A stretch of DNA of 64,000 nucleotides from Actinobacteria bacterium HGW-Actinobacteria-6 (GCA_002841295.1 PHEU01000001.1:62001-126000); one strand, 5' to 3'. Positions 8,223-17,593 are shown, counted from the stretch's first letter. Made by a program: numbers and translations. The notes: generated by a model not told the origin, from the sequence alone.

Positions 8223-9056
8223 GTGCCGGCCGATCTGCATATCCACTCGACAGCGTCCGATGGTACCGTCGCGCCCGCATCAATCGTTGCCATGGCGCGC
8301 GACCTGGGAATCTGGACCGTCGCTGTTTCCGACCACGACTCGGTCGATGGCATTCCCGAAGCGCTCGAAGCAGGATCTTCGCTGGGCGTGACCGTCATTC
8401 CTGCCGTCGAGCTATCTGCCGAGACCGACGGTCGATCCGTACATATCCTCGGCTACTTCATCGACCACAAGAATCCCGGACTCCTGGCTCACCTTGGAAG
8501 CCTTCGGGAGACTCGGCTCACAAGAGCCCGGGAGCTCGTACGTGTGCTTGCCGACGGTGGCTACCCAATCTCGCTTGAACAGGTTCTGGCCCGCACGTCC
8601 GGCGGCAGCGTTGGCCGCGCGCACGTCGCCAGAGTCCTCGTCGATGAGGGACACGTCCCGTCCTCTGGAGCTGCTTTTGACCGCCTCATCGGCCGGGGAA
8701 AGCCCTTCTACGTGGAGAAACCTGTTGCATCACCGACAGCCGTGATAGCGACGATTCGTTCTGCCGGAGGTATCGCGGTACTTGCGCACCCCGCCGTCAG
8801 CAATGCCGAGGACCTCATAGAGGCCTTCACCGACTTCGGCCTTCAGGGCATCGAGGCGCTCCATGCGCAGCACACGGCGCCTGAACGCGAGCGCTTGCGG
8901 GCGACTGCAAGCAGGCTTGACCTAGCAGTCACAGGCGGCTCTGACTTCCATGGCCCGGGTGAGGGTAGGACACGTCTCGGCGATGGAGGCATGTCAGATG
9001 CCGAGCTAGCAGCGTTCATAGCGTTCGCCGAGAGACGACCGAGACCCCGCTCGTGA
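8223..9056 (+). CDS. PHP-domain phosphoesterase (RNase AM / YciV-like)
   Basis: A 277-residue PHP-domain protein. The metal-binding motifs are DLHIHSTASDG at the N-terminus, SDHDS near residue 37, a glutamate in PAVELS, AHPAV mid-protein and GGSDFHG near the C-terminus. The layout matches the COG0613 group, which includes RNase AM and nucleoside-3',5'-bisphosphate phosphatases. Without structure or assay I cannot choose between nuclease and small-molecule phosphatase. It has a GTG start with GGAGGG just upstream, and its stop overlaps the miaB GTG start. Confidence 0.88.
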   Translation: MPADLHIHSTASDGTVAPASIVAMARDLGIWTVAVSDHDSVDGIPEALEAGSSLGVTVIPAVELSAETDGRSVHILGYFIDHKNPGLLAHLGSLRETRLTRARELVRVLADGGYPISLEQVLARTSGGSVGRAHVARVLVDEGHVPSSGAAFDRLIGRGKPFYVEKPVASPTAVIATIRSAGGIAVLAHPAVSNAEDLIEAFTDFGLQGIEALHAQHTAPERERLRATASRLDLAVTGGSDFHGPGEGRTRLGDGGMSDAELAAFIAFAERRPRPRS

Positions 9057-10384
9057 AGACGTACTTCGTTCGCACGTTCGGATGCCAGATGAACAAGCAC
9101 GACTCCGAACGCATCGCAGGCATGCTTGAGTCTGAGCTTGGTCTGGTCGAGGCGAAGACCCCTGAGGTCGCCGACGTCGTCGTGTATAACACCTGTGCGG
9201 TGCGCGAAGGAGCCGAGGAGCGACTCCGCGGCCACGTCTCGTCACTTAAGGCAGCGAAGACCGGCGACAACCCGAACGTCATCATCGCGGTCGGCGGCTG
9301 CATCGGCCAGCGCGACGGCGAGGCGCTGCTGTCATATCTGCCTCACGTCGACGTCGTCTTCGGCACACACAACGTCGGACGGCTCCCGGCGCTCATCGCG
9401 AGCGCCCACGAGACGAAACGCACGACCGTTGAAGTCATCGACTCGGCCACGGACTTTGCCAGTGACTTGCCCTCGATTCGCGAGCACGCGTGGCACGCCT
9501 GGCTACCCATCACCGTTGGATGCAACAACTTCTGCACATACTGCATCGTGCCCTACGTTCGCGGGCGAGAGCGCTCACGTCAGCTCGAAGATATCGTGAC
9601 TGAAGCCGAGAAGCTGGTCGCAGATGGTGTTGTCGAAGTCACTCTGCTTGGTCAGAACGTGAACTCCTACGGTCGAGACCTGTACGGGGAGCCAAAGTTC
9701 GCCGAGGTGCTCCGCCGAGTCGCCGCGACCGGCATTCGCCGTGTGCGGTTCGTGACCAGCCACCCAAAGGACCTCTCGGATGAGACAATAGAGGTCATGG
9801 CGAACACGCCGGGAGTCTGCCACTACCTGCATCTTCCCGTGCAAAGCGGCTCGAATCGCATCCTCGAGAGCATGAACCGACGGTACACCCGCGAGAGCTA
9901 CCTCGCACTCGTCGATCGTCTTTATGCTGCCATTCCTGACCTCGCGCTCTCAACCGACATCATCGTCGGCTTCCCCGGTGAGACAGAGGAGGACTTCGAG
10001 CAAACGCTTGACGTGGTGCGCAAGTCGAACCTCGATCAAGCGTTCACGTTCCTCTATTCGCCGAGGGAGGGAACTCCGGCTGCGACCTTTGAGGGAGCTG
10101 TTCCTCGGGACGTCATGCAGCAGCGCTTCGACCGCCTCATCACCGTCGTACAGGCCTCGGTGTACGCGAACAACCAACGGCTGGTCGGCAGCGTGCAAGA
10201 ACTCCTTGTGACGGGTACATCGCGCAGGGATCCGAACGTGATTACCGGACGCACCGACAGCAACAAAGTCGTACATGCGCCACTACCGGCAGGGGAGAGC
10301 GCAGGCTCACTTGCCGGACGTTTTGTCAGCGTTGTGATTGACGAAGCGCAGACGTGGTTCCTATCTGGGCACTTCGAAGGGTAA
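9053..10384 (+). CDS. miaB: tRNA-2-methylthio-N6-dimethylallyladenosine synthase MiaB
   Basis: A 443-residue radical-SAM methylthiotransferase that modifies A37 of tRNAs. Domains are an N-terminal UPF0004 domain (TFGCQMN, NTCAVR and GGCIGQR cysteines hold the auxiliary [4Fe-4S] cluster), a radical-SAM barrel with the cluster motif CNNFCTYC, and a C-terminal TRAM domain. The substrate-producing enzyme MiaA is encoded two genes downstream, so both steps of the ms2i6A pathway lie together. The start is GTG in a GTGA overlap with the PHP gene. Confidence 0.96.
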   Translation: MKTYFVRTFGCQMNKHDSERIAGMLESELGLVEAKTPEVADVVVYNTCAVREGAEERLRGHVSSLKAAKTGDNPNVIIAVGGCIGQRDGEALLSYLPHVDVVFGTHNVGRLPALIASAHETKRTTVEVIDSATDFASDLPSIREHAWHAWLPITVGCNNFCTYCIVPYVRGRERSRQLEDIVTEAEKLVADGVVEVTLLGQNVNSYGRDLYGEPKFAEVLRRVAATGIRRVRFVTSHPKDLSDETIEVMANTPGVCHYLHLPVQSGSNRILESMNRRYTRESYLALVDRLYAAIPDLALSTDIIVGFPGETEEDFEQTLDVVRKSNLDQAFTFLYSPREGTPAATFEGAVPRDVMQQRFDRLITVVQASVYANNQRLVGSVQELLVTGTSRRDPNVITGRTDSNKVVHAPLPAGESAGSLAGRFVSVVIDEAQTWFLSGHFEG

Positions 10385-10416
10385 GAACGCTCTTAGAACC
10401 CTGGAGGTGTTTCAGC

Positions 10417-11778
10417 ATGGATATCCTCGGAATCATCGCGCCACACCCACCGATCATGGTGCACTCCGTCGGTGGTCATGACTCACAGGTCACATCCGCA
10501 TCGGCTGAAGCGATGCATCAAGCAGCATCTGTGCTTGAGAAGTTCGCCCCGCAAACGGTCGTCATCATGTCACCACATAGTCCCGCAGCTCAAGATGCGT
10601 TTCTGGTCGACACGGCTGCGCACACGAGCGGAACATTCGAGCAGTTCGGTGCTGGCGGAACCCGCCTGTCGTACTCGACCGATGTCGAGTTCGCCCGGGC
10701 GCTGCTCTCGGCTCTTGATGCCGAGGAAATCGACAGCATCGATCGGGGAACCGCTCGCTCGCTGGAGCCGGGAATCCTCGATCATGGCGTGCTCGTGCCG
10801 ATGAGTTTCCTCGACCCGACCGGACGCTGGCCGATCGTGAACCTCTCGCTCTCATGGCTGCCATACCAACTCCACAGACGTCTCGGCGAGATCGTGGCCG
10901 AAGTCGCCGAGCAGCTCGGCCGCCGCATCGCGTTCGTGGCAAGTGGAGACTGCAGCCATCGACTCAAGCAAGGTGCGCCTGCAGGCTTCTCACCCAGAGC
11001 CGCAGAGTTTGATCGTGCGCTCGTGCAACTCGTCGAAGCAGGGGACTTCGAGGGCTTGATGCATATGGATCCGCAACTCGTCGAAGCGGCGGGCGAATGC
11101 GGCCTTCGCTCCTTCGTCACACTCGGCGGGGTGATTCCCGACGCGGCTGCCAAGGTGCTGGCGTACGAGGGCCCATGGGGCGTCGGCTACATGACAGCAA
11201 TCGCGGCTCCTCCCGCGCTTTTGGACTCGCTCTTCACCCCTGAATCCGGCCACAAGAGCGGTATGGCAGGCGACGCGGAGTCCGAGCCGGTCGCTCTGGC
11301 GCGCAGAACGGTGGAAGTGTACGTTCGTGAGCGCCGCGTCATCGAGCCGGGAACTCCCGAGGGACTGCTCGGTACTCAGGCTGGTGCTTTCGTGAGTCTT
11401 CATCGAGAGCACAACTTGCGCGGGTGCATCGGAACGATTGCGCCGACCGCCGCAACGCTTGCCGAGGAAATCATCCACAATGCCATTCAGGCAGCGACAG
11501 AGGACCCACGGTTCCCGGAACTGACGACGCACGAACTGCAAGACCTCGAAATCTCCGTGGATGTACTTCACACGCCTGAGCCGTGCGGGCTCGAAGACCT
11601 CGACCCCGCACGCTATGGCGTGATTGTCACAGCCGATTGGCGGCGCGGTCTACTGCTGCCAGACCTTGAGGGCGTCGATACACCCGAGCAACAGATCGAC
11701 ATCGCCATGCGCAAGGCTGGCATCGCCTCAGGCGAACGTGTACACCTGGAGCGCTTCCTTGTAGACCGCTACCACTGA
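10417..11778 (+). CDS. amrA: MEMO-like / AMMECR1 fusion protein (AmmeMemoRadiSam system)
   Basis: A 453-residue two-domain protein. Residues ~1-270 are a LigB/MEMO-like class III dioxygenase-fold domain, with APHPPIM at the N-terminus, MSPHSP near residue 50 and SGDCSH near residue 175. Residues ~290-453 are an AMMECR1 domain with the diagnostic LRGCIG motif. The pair occurs with a radical-SAM partner in the so-called AmmeMemoRadiSam set, whose chemistry I do not consider established. No radical-SAM partner other than the tRNA/ribosome enzymes is in this window. The ATG at 10417 has GGAGGTG 7 nt upstream. It lies between miaB and miaA. Confidence 0.88.
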   Translation: MDILGIIAPHPPIMVHSVGGHDSQVTSASAEAMHQAASVLEKFAPQTVVIMSPHSPAAQDAFLVDTAAHTSGTFEQFGAGGTRLSYSTDVEFARALLSALDAEEIDSIDRGTARSLEPGILDHGVLVPMSFLDPTGRWPIVNLSLSWLPYQLHRRLGEIVAEVAEQLGRRIAFVASGDCSHRLKQGAPAGFSPRAAEFDRALVQLVEAGDFEGLMHMDPQLVEAAGECGLRSFVTLGGVIPDAAAKVLAYEGPWGVGYMTAIAAPPALLDSLFTPESGHKSGMAGDAESEPVALARRTVEVYVRERRVIEPGTPEGLLGTQAGAFVSLHREHNLRGCIGTIAPTAATLAEEIIHNAIQAATEDPRFPELTTHELQDLEISVDVLHTPEPCGLEDLDPARYGVIVTADWRRGLLLPDLEGVDTPEQQIDIAMRKAGIASGERVHLERFLVDRYH

Positions 11779-11785
11779 GGTGCCA

Positions 11786-12745
11786 ATGGACTCGAACACA
11801 CACCAGCATCGCCCGACTGTGATTGCAGTCGTAGGGCCTACAGCAGTCGGCAAGACCGATGCTGCCGAGCAGGTTGCTCTCGCCTTGAATGGAGAGGTCG
11901 TCAGCGCCGACTCGATGCAGGTCTACCGCGGTATGAATATCGGAACCGCGAAGGCCGCGCCAGAGGCGCGACGGGTGCCGTACCACTGCATCGATCTGGT
12001 GGAGCCCGGCTCACCGTACTCGGCGGCGCTCTTCCAACGCGATGCACGCTCGGCAATCGACGACATCGCTGGTCGAAACCATCTGCCGATCATGTGTGGC
12101 GGTACCGGTCTCTACGTACGCGCCGCTCTCGATGACTGGAGCTTTCCCATCGGCGAGCTCGTTTCGCCCTCACGCGCCAGGCTCGAGGCACTCGCGGAAG
12201 AGATCGGCCCCGACGCGCTGCATGCGCTACTCGCTGAGACCGACCCGGTCGCCGCAGCCGCTATTCACCCCAACAACTCGCGTCGGGTCGTGCGGGCTCT
12301 TGAGATGGCCGAGAACGGTGCATCATACGCCGAGCAAGCCGCGGGCTTTGCCGAGAGAACCGCATGGTATCCGACCGTCTTCGTGGGTCTCACGATGGAG
12401 CGCTCAGCACTCTACGAACGCATCGAAGCGCGCGTGGACGCCATGCTCGACGCCGGTCTCGCAACCGAGGTCGCTGATCTGCTCTCGGCAGGGTATCGAG
12501 ATGCGCTCACAGCAACCCAGGCGATCGGCTACAAGGAGCTCGTTTGCGTGCTAGAAGGGGAGAGTACGCTCGCCGAGGCCACAACAGCTATCAAGCAGGC
12601 CACGCGCAGGTACGCCAAGCGACAGCTGACCTGGTTTCGCGGCGATCCACGCATCCAGTGGCTCGATGTAACCAACCTGTCAGATGCCGAGAAGACAGCC
12701 AAAGTACTGCAGCTGGTAGAATCGTCAGTACGCGCGCTACGCTAG
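11786..12745 (+). CDS. miaA: tRNA dimethylallyltransferase MiaA
   Basis: A 319-residue isopentenyltransferase that adds a dimethylallyl group to A37 of UNN-reading tRNAs. The P-loop is GPTAVGKT (residues ~13-20), followed by SADSMQVYRGMNIGTAK, the GGTGLY motif and RRVVRALE. The length is typical. The ATG at 11786 is preferred over an in-frame GTG at 11780, which overlaps the GAGGTG ribosome site. Confidence 0.96.
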   Translation: MDSNTHQHRPTVIAVVGPTAVGKTDAAEQVALALNGEVVSADSMQVYRGMNIGTAKAAPEARRVPYHCIDLVEPGSPYSAALFQRDARSAIDDIAGRNHLPIMCGGTGLYVRAALDDWSFPIGELVSPSRARLEALAEEIGPDALHALLAETDPVAAAAIHPNNSRRVVRALEMAENGASYAEQAAGFAERTAWYPTVFVGLTMERSALYERIEARVDAMLDAGLATEVADLLSAGYRDALTATQAIGYKELVCVLEGESTLAEATTAIKQATRRYAKRQLTWFRGDPRIQWLDVTNLSDAEKTAKVLQLVESSVRALR

Positions 12746-12771
12746 AACCCGACCGATCGAAGGGATCACAC

Positions 12772-13644
12772 GTGAACCTCACGTTCACCAAAATGAACGG
12801 CCTCGGTAATGACTTCATCTTCATCGAGGACCTCGACGAGCAGTGGGAACTCGACGCCGGTGCGGTCGCGTGGCTCTGTGACCGCAACTTCGGCGTCGGT
12901 GCTGACGGCGTGATCCTTGTGCGCCCGGCAACTTCGCCGGCCGCAGATTTCTACATGCACTACCACAACTCTGACGGATCACTCGCCGAGATGTGCGGCA
13001 ACGGCGCCCGCTGTTTCGCAAAATACGTAGTCGACCACCGACTCATCAGCGCCGAAGCCGACTCGCTCGTTATCCAGACGCTCGGCGGACTCAAGCCGGT
13101 CACGTTCACACGGGACTACGAGGGCATGTTGTACTCAGCGACCGTCGATATGGGCGAACCGGTTCTGGCACCTGCGGCCATCCCGACCACATTCCCGGGT
13201 GAGATGGTCTATGAGTGCCCGCTGGAGACCGAGCTCGGAACGTTCAATGTCACCGCCGTGAGCATGGGCAACCCGCATGCGATCATCTGGGTCGAGGATG
13301 TCGACACCGCACCGGTCACGACGCTCGGGCCGGTAATCGAGATGAACGAAGCGTTCCCCAAGCAGACAAACGTTGAATTCGCGCAGCTCATCGATGCCGA
13401 GACTATCCGCCTTCGCGTCTGGGAGCGCGGCTGCGGTGAGACGCTGGCATGTGGGACGGGTGCCTGCGCAACGCTGGTTGCAGGGGTTCTCAGCTGCCGC
13501 ACGGGACGCAGCGCGACGATTGAGCTTCCCGGTGGCGACTTGCTCATTCGCTGGCACGAGGACGACCGGGTCTACATGACCGGCTCGGCAGCTGAGGTGT
13601 TCACCGGCACGATCAACCTGCCGGAAGAGGACGAAGACGCCTAA
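12772..13644 (+). CDS. dapF: Diaminopimelate epimerase
   Basis: A 290-residue enzyme converting LL- to meso-diaminopimelate for lysine and peptidoglycan. Both active-site cysteines are visible, in MCGNGARCF (first half) and in ACGTGACA (second half). The N-terminal FTKMNGLGNDF is typical. The GTG at 12772 has AGGGA upstream and fits the usual start; the frame remains open further upstream over miaA, but that part is a shadow. It is next to dapL, which provides its substrate. Confidence 0.96.
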   Translation: MNLTFTKMNGLGNDFIFIEDLDEQWELDAGAVAWLCDRNFGVGADGVILVRPATSPAADFYMHYHNSDGSLAEMCGNGARCFAKYVVDHRLISAEADSLVIQTLGGLKPVTFTRDYEGMLYSATVDMGEPVLAPAAIPTTFPGEMVYECPLETELGTFNVTAVSMGNPHAIIWVEDVDTAPVTTLGPVIEMNEAFPKQTNVEFAQLIDAETIRLRVWERGCGETLACGTGACATLVAGVLSCRTGRSATIELPGGDLLIRWHEDDRVYMTGSAAEVFTGTINLPEEDEDA

Positions 13645-13745
13645 GCTGAAATTGCTTTTCTTGAGTTCAAGCCCAGAGCCCGCACGGGCAGCAGGCTTCT
13701 GCTACCATGTTCCGAACGCCGACCCAATTGAAGGGGAGCCACACC

Positions 13746-14903
13746 GTGAGGACCGCTCAGCGCATCGCTAATTTGCCGCCGTATCTGTTCGCCGAGATCG
13801 ACCGTAAGAAGGAGGCGAAGCAGGCGCAGGGTATCGATGTCATCTCCCTCGGCATTGGTGATCCCGACACTCCGACTCCGGACCACATCGTGGACGCGAT
13901 GGCGCAGGCCATTCGGAACCCGAAGAATCACCAGTACCCGTCGTACGTGGGCTCGAAGCCGTACCGCCAGGCTGCCTCGAAGTGGATGATGGATCGCTTC
14001 GGTGTGGATGTGAGCCCTGAGACCGAAACGCTTGCGCTCATCGGAAGCAAAGAGGGCATCGCCCACCTGTTTCTCGCATTCGTAGACCCGGGCGAGTACA
14101 CGCTCGTACCCGGCTGCGGCTACCCGGTCTACCACACCGGCGGCATTCTCGCCGGCGGACTGACCCACTGGATGCCCATGACCGAGGAGAACGGCTTCCT
14201 CGCTGACTTTGAGAGCACTCCGGCAGACGTCCTCGCGAAAGCGAAGATGATGTTCCTCTCGTACCCGAACAACCCAACATCGGCAATTGCCACGCCGGAG
14301 TACTTCGACCGCGCGATTGCGTTTGCCAAGGAGCACGATCTTCTCCTTATACACGACAACGCGTATTCGGAGATCGGCTACGACGGCTACAAGCCCCCGT
14401 GCCTGATGGAACGCCCGGGCGCAAAGGATGTCGCAATCGAGCTCTTCAGCTGCAGCAAGGCATACAACATGACCGGCTGGCGTGTCGCTTTCGCTGTCGG
14501 CAACGCTGCTGCAATCAAGGCGTTCGGCACGGTTAAGAGCAATATCGACTCTGGTGTGTTCACTGCCGTACAGGATGCAGCCATCGAGGCGCTCACCGGC
14601 CCGCAGGACTCCATTGTTGAGCTCAACACCATGTACCAGCGCCGCCGTGATCTCGTCATGGAGGCGCTCGGCAAGATCGGCCTCGAGGCCACCACGCCTA
14701 AGGCAACCATCTACGTGTGGGCAAAGGTGCCGGCCGGATTCACCTCGGCATCGTTTGCGGCGAAGGTCCTGGATGAAGCGAATGTCATCGTTGCGCCGGG
14801 TAGCGCTTACGGTCCGAGCGGTGAAGGGTACATCCGTATCAGCCTCACCACCCCTGACGATCGCCTCGAAGAGGCCATCGAGCGCATCAAGAACACCCTG
14901 TAG
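13746..14903 (+). CDS. dapL: LL-diaminopimelate aminotransferase
   Basis: A 385-residue PLP-dependent class I/II aminotransferase. It starts with the DapL-type N-terminus ANLPPYLFAEIDRKK and carries the PLP lysine in SCSKAYNMTGWR. The GIGDPD motif and the SYPNNPT segment are also present. DapL converts tetrahydrodipicolinate to LL-diaminopimelate in one step, bypassing the succinylase and acetylase routes. With dapF directly upstream this assigns the lysine/meso-DAP route with fair confidence. The GTG at 13746 has AAGGGGAG upstream. Confidence 0.9.
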   Translation: MRTAQRIANLPPYLFAEIDRKKEAKQAQGIDVISLGIGDPDTPTPDHIVDAMAQAIRNPKNHQYPSYVGSKPYRQAASKWMMDRFGVDVSPETETLALIGSKEGIAHLFLAFVDPGEYTLVPGCGYPVYHTGGILAGGLTHWMPMTEENGFLADFESTPADVLAKAKMMFLSYPNNPTSAIATPEYFDRAIAFAKEHDLLLIHDNAYSEIGYDGYKPPCLMERPGAKDVAIELFSCSKAYNMTGWRVAFAVGNAAAIKAFGTVKSNIDSGVFTAVQDAAIEALTGPQDSIVELNTMYQRRRDLVMEALGKIGLEATTPKATIYVWAKVPAGFTSASFAAKVLDEANVIVAPGSAYGPSGEGYIRISLTTPDDRLEEAIERIKNTL

Positions 14904-14935
14904 CCAAGAGGAGGCGCGGCGCTCGAGCCGCCCTA

Positions 14936-16246
14936 ATGAGCGATACAAAGACCGAACTGTACCAGATTGTGGATGACGCACCGGATCGGGCGCTGCTCGT
15001 TGGCGTCGACCGGTCGCGTTCCACGGGTTGGTCCATAGAAGAAGATCTCGCCGAACTTGAGCGACTTGCCGATACCGCTGGCGCACGAGTCGTGGACACT
15101 GTCACGCAGCGCATGGAACGCCCCGATGGTCGCACCTTCATCGGAAGCGGCAAGGTGGAAGAAGTGGCTCTTAGGGCCGCCGAGAACGACGCCAACCTGG
15201 TGATTTTCGATGAGGAACTCACTCCGAGCCAGCAGTCGAATCTTGAGACCCAGCTGCCGAATGTGCGCGTAATCGATCGCACGGCACTCATACTCGAGAT
15301 CTTCGCGCTCCACGCCATGAGCCGTGAAGGTAAACTCCAGGTTGAGCTTGCTCGTCTTGAGTACATGCTGCCGCGACTGCGCGGCATGTGGGGTCACCTG
15401 GAGAAGGAACGGCTCGGCGGCGGCAGAGGCGCACGCTTCGGGGCAGGCGAGTCTCAGCTTGAGACTGACCGCCGCCTCGCCAGAAGGCGTATCTCAGAAC
15501 TCAAACGCGAGCTCAAGACCGTGTCGAAGTACCGAGAAACGCAACGCCATTCGCGTGCCGACTCCGGCATCATGCGCATTGCTCTGGTCGGCTACACCAA
15601 CGCCGGAAAGTCGACGATTCTGAATGCGCTCACGAACGCGGGCGTACTGGTTGAGGACAAGTTGTTTGCCACGCTCGACGCAACCACACGACGGCTTGAT
15701 TTGCCCGAAGGTAGGGAAGTCACGCTCACAGACACCGTCGGATTCATCAACAAGCTACCGCACGGACTTGTCGATGCGTTCAAGTCCACCCTGGACGAGG
15801 TGCGTGAGGCCGATCTTCAGCTGCATATCGTGGATGCTTCAGACCCCCAGGCAAAGGCCCAGCTGGCTGCGGTCCATGAGGTTCTCGGCGAGATTGAAGC
15901 GACCGGTAGGCCTCAGATGCTCGTTTACAACAAGTGCGATCTTCTCGCTGATGACGATCTCACCAGGTTGCGACGGAGCTCACCGAACGCAGTGTGCGTT
16001 TCGGGCGCCACCGGGATGGGACTTGCGGACCTTCTCGAACATATTTCCGCCGAGGCCTCGCGCTCTGAAGAGACCTTCGAGGTGTTGGTTCCGTACACAA
16101 GGGGAGAGTTGGTGCGTCTCGCCCATGAGCGCGCGCACATCATCTCCGAGGAGCATACCGGCGAAGGTACCCACCTGGTACTCAAGGCCAGCGCAAGCAT
16201 CGCGGCCCAGTTCGCATCCGTGAAGCAAGATGACGCCGCGAAGTAG
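14936..16246 (+). CDS. hflX: GTPase HflX
   Basis: A 436-residue ribosome-associated GTPase. The N-terminal HflX domain has ERPDGRTFIGSGK and the GRGARFGAGESQLETDRR linker. The G domain has G1 GYTNAGKST, G3 DTVGF and G4 NKCD. HflX splits or rescues stalled 70S ribosomes in several bacteria. The gene ends 3 nt from the convergent lexA stop, with no terminator between them. Confidence 0.95.
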   Translation: MSDTKTELYQIVDDAPDRALLVGVDRSRSTGWSIEEDLAELERLADTAGARVVDTVTQRMERPDGRTFIGSGKVEEVALRAAENDANLVIFDEELTPSQQSNLETQLPNVRVIDRTALILEIFALHAMSREGKLQVELARLEYMLPRLRGMWGHLEKERLGGGRGARFGAGESQLETDRRLARRRISELKRELKTVSKYRETQRHSRADSGIMRIALVGYTNAGKSTILNALTNAGVLVEDKLFATLDATTRRLDLPEGREVTLTDTVGFINKLPHGLVDAFKSTLDEVREADLQLHIVDASDPQAKAQLAAVHEVLGEIEATGRPQMLVYNKCDLLADDDLTRLRRSSPNAVCVSGATGMGLADLLEHISAEASRSEETFEVLVPYTRGELVRLAHERAHIISEEHTGEGTHLVLKASASIAAQFASVKQDDAAK

Positions 16247-16249
16247 CTA

Positions 16250-16876
16250 CTAGAGCCTTCGGAAGAGCGCGACAACCTTGCCGAGGATAGTAACATCGCG
16301 GGAGTAGATCGGCTCCATCGATGAGTTCTCAGGCTGGAGACGAATTCGGTCAGCCTCCCTGAAGTAGCGCTTCACGGTTGCCTCCTCATCGATCATCGCT
16401 ACGACGACCTCGCCATTGACTGCGGTCGGCTGCTGGCGGACAACAACGAAGTCACCATCGAGGATACCCGCCTCGATCATGCTTTCGCCCTTCACCCGTA
16501 AGATGAACGTCGACTCGGCTCCGCCGATCTCAGCGGGAAGCGAAACGGTTCCTTCGATGTTCTCGGCGGCAAGAATCGGCGCACCGGCCGCAACCGAGCC
16601 GAGAAGCGGAACTGCCTGGACCTTCGCGTAGTCGACTCCACGGTCCGTGTCGCGATAGTCGAGTACCTCAAGCGCGCGAGGCTTACTCGGATCGCGCCTC
16701 AAGAAGCCCTTTGCTTCTAGTGCAGACAGATGAGAGTGAACCGTAGAAGACGACGAGAGACCGATCGCCTCACCGATCTCGCGAACGGAGGGGGGATAGC
16801 CGCAGCGGTGTACCTCCGCGCGGATGAAATCGAGTATCTGCCGCTGACGCTTTGTGAGCTCGGAGCGGTATTCCAT
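16250..16876 (-). CDS. lexA: SOS repressor LexA
   Basis: A 208-residue LexA. The N-terminal winged helix-turn-helix (~1-70) contains [15 protein letters not shown], and the C-terminal S24 peptidase fold follows. The self-cleavage bond is A97-G98, and the catalytic dyad is S132 (GESMIEAG) and K169 (ATVKRY). The ATG at 16876 is preceded by GGGGGA; a longer frame upstream would cross the operators and is rejected. LexA cleavage on RecA filaments induces the SOS genes, and matching boxes lie at 2991, 4826, 16969 and 16997. It is divergent from the LysM-protein gene. Confidence 0.96.
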   Translation of the reverse strand: MEYRSELTKRQRQILDFIRAEVHRCGYPPSVREIGEAIGLSSSSTVHSHLSALEAKGFLRRDPSKPRALEVLDYRDTDRGVDYAKVQAVPLLGSVAAGAPILAAENIEGTVSLPAEIGGAESTFILRVKGESMIEAGILDGDFVVVRQQPTAVNGEVVVAMIDEEATVKRYFREADRIRLQPENSSMEPIYSRDVTILGKVVALFRRL

Positions 16877-16960
16877 CAAGTCCCCCTGACCGATAACGCA
16901 TTGACTCAGCCAGTGTACGACGTCCTCGCTGATGGCGCAAACATGCGTTCGCTTTTTGTG

Positions 16961-17010
16961 TTGCATAACGAACACGTGTTCGTATATAGTGGGTACAGAA
17001 CATATGTTCG
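16961..17010 (+). promoter_or_regulatory. Divergent lexA / YneA-like control region with two LexA boxes
   Basis: Box 1 is CGAACACGTGTTCG at 16969-16982, a fully symmetric LexA operator. Box 2 is AGAACATATGTTCG at 16997-17010. A rightward promoter is formed by TTGCAT (16961-16966) and TATATA (16983-16988), 16 bp apart, with box 1 filling the spacer exactly. The TATATA is self-complementary, so it could also serve leftward transcription of lexA. This arrangement would give lexA autoregulation together with control of the divergent gene. Confidence 0.88.
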
Positions 17011-17087
17011 CTTTCCGCCTGTTTCATGTCAGACCCGCTTGGTACCTTCCGGGCAGACGAAACGGACCCGGCAAGGGGGAGTGCACC

Positions 17088-17480
17088 ATGCAGACCTACA
17101 TCACTGTCGCAGCAGCGCCCGAAACGTACAGGGACCACACCGCAATCACTCTGTCCGGTCGTGAGTCTCTTTCGCGACGACTCACCGTCGCCGAGTTCTT
17201 GGTGTTGTTCATCGCCGTTGTGTGTGTGGTCGCTGTTGCCCTCTACCCCGGTATCCGAACGCGCACCGCATCGTGGCCGTCGACCGTCACGATCAAGGTC
17301 AGCGAGGCTGAGACTCTCTGGGGTATTGCGAAGACGCACCCGATCGAAGGCCTGTCGACCGCCGAGACCGTAGCGGCCATTCGGCGAAACAACGAGCTCG
17401 CGGACAGCGGATTGCAGCAAGGACAGCTGCTCAGAGTACCCGGCGAAGTCACGCCGTCAGCCGCAATGGCGAGTCGCTGA
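17088..17480 (+). CDS. YneA/DivS-type SOS-linked membrane LysM protein (probable cell-division inhibitor)
   Basis: A 130-residue protein with one transmembrane helix (residues ~35-54) and a LysM-like domain after it (~65-115, including SEAETLWGIAKTHP and GQLLRVPG). The same architecture and the same position, divergent from lexA behind LexA boxes, are known for Bacillus YneA, corynebacterial DivS and mycobacterial Rv2719c, which delay division during SOS. The primary sequences of these proteins are poorly conserved, so the assignment rests on architecture, neighbour and operators. The ATG at 17088 has GGGGGA upstream; an earlier in-frame start would overlap the operators. Confidence 0.82.
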   Translation: MQTYITVAAAPETYRDHTAITLSGRESLSRRLTVAEFLVLFIAVVCVVAVALYPGIRTRTASWPSTVTIKVSEAETLWGIAKTHPIEGLSTAETVAAIRRNNELADSGLQQGQLLRVPGEVTPSAAMASR

Positions 17481-17534
17481 CGGGCGGATTCTTGCTTCTC
17501 CTTAAAGGAAACTAATCTGAACTGCAATTCTCCG

Positions 17535-17586
17535 TTGTAGCCCCATATCTTGTGTGCTAGGCTCGTAAAAAGCCTAGATGTGGGGG
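17535..17586 (+). promoter_or_regulatory. nrdR promoter with a candidate pair of NrdR boxes
   Basis: TTGTAG (17535-17540) and TAGGCT (17558-17563) form a promoter with a 17-bp spacer. A site at 17540-17555 matches the NrdR box acaCwAtATaTwGtgt at 12 of 16 positions and overlaps the spacer. A weaker match (9 of 16) lies at 17571-17586, exactly 31 bp downstream, which is the three-turn spacing typical of NrdR box pairs. A 7-bp inverted repeat (17557-17563 with 17571-17577) lies across the start region. Confidence 0.6.
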
Positions 17587-17593
17587 TGCGGCT

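Noticed and set aside
13641-15086. 481-codon frame on the minus strand over dapL and hflX
   Set aside because: It is antisense to two well-supported genes, has low-complexity Arg/His/Leu-rich content and no family match. It is a shadow of the G+C-rich codon pattern.
16250-16975. Longer LexA starting at 16975
   Set aside because: The extra 33 residues would run through the LexA operator region, lack a ribosome site and precede the conserved N-terminus.
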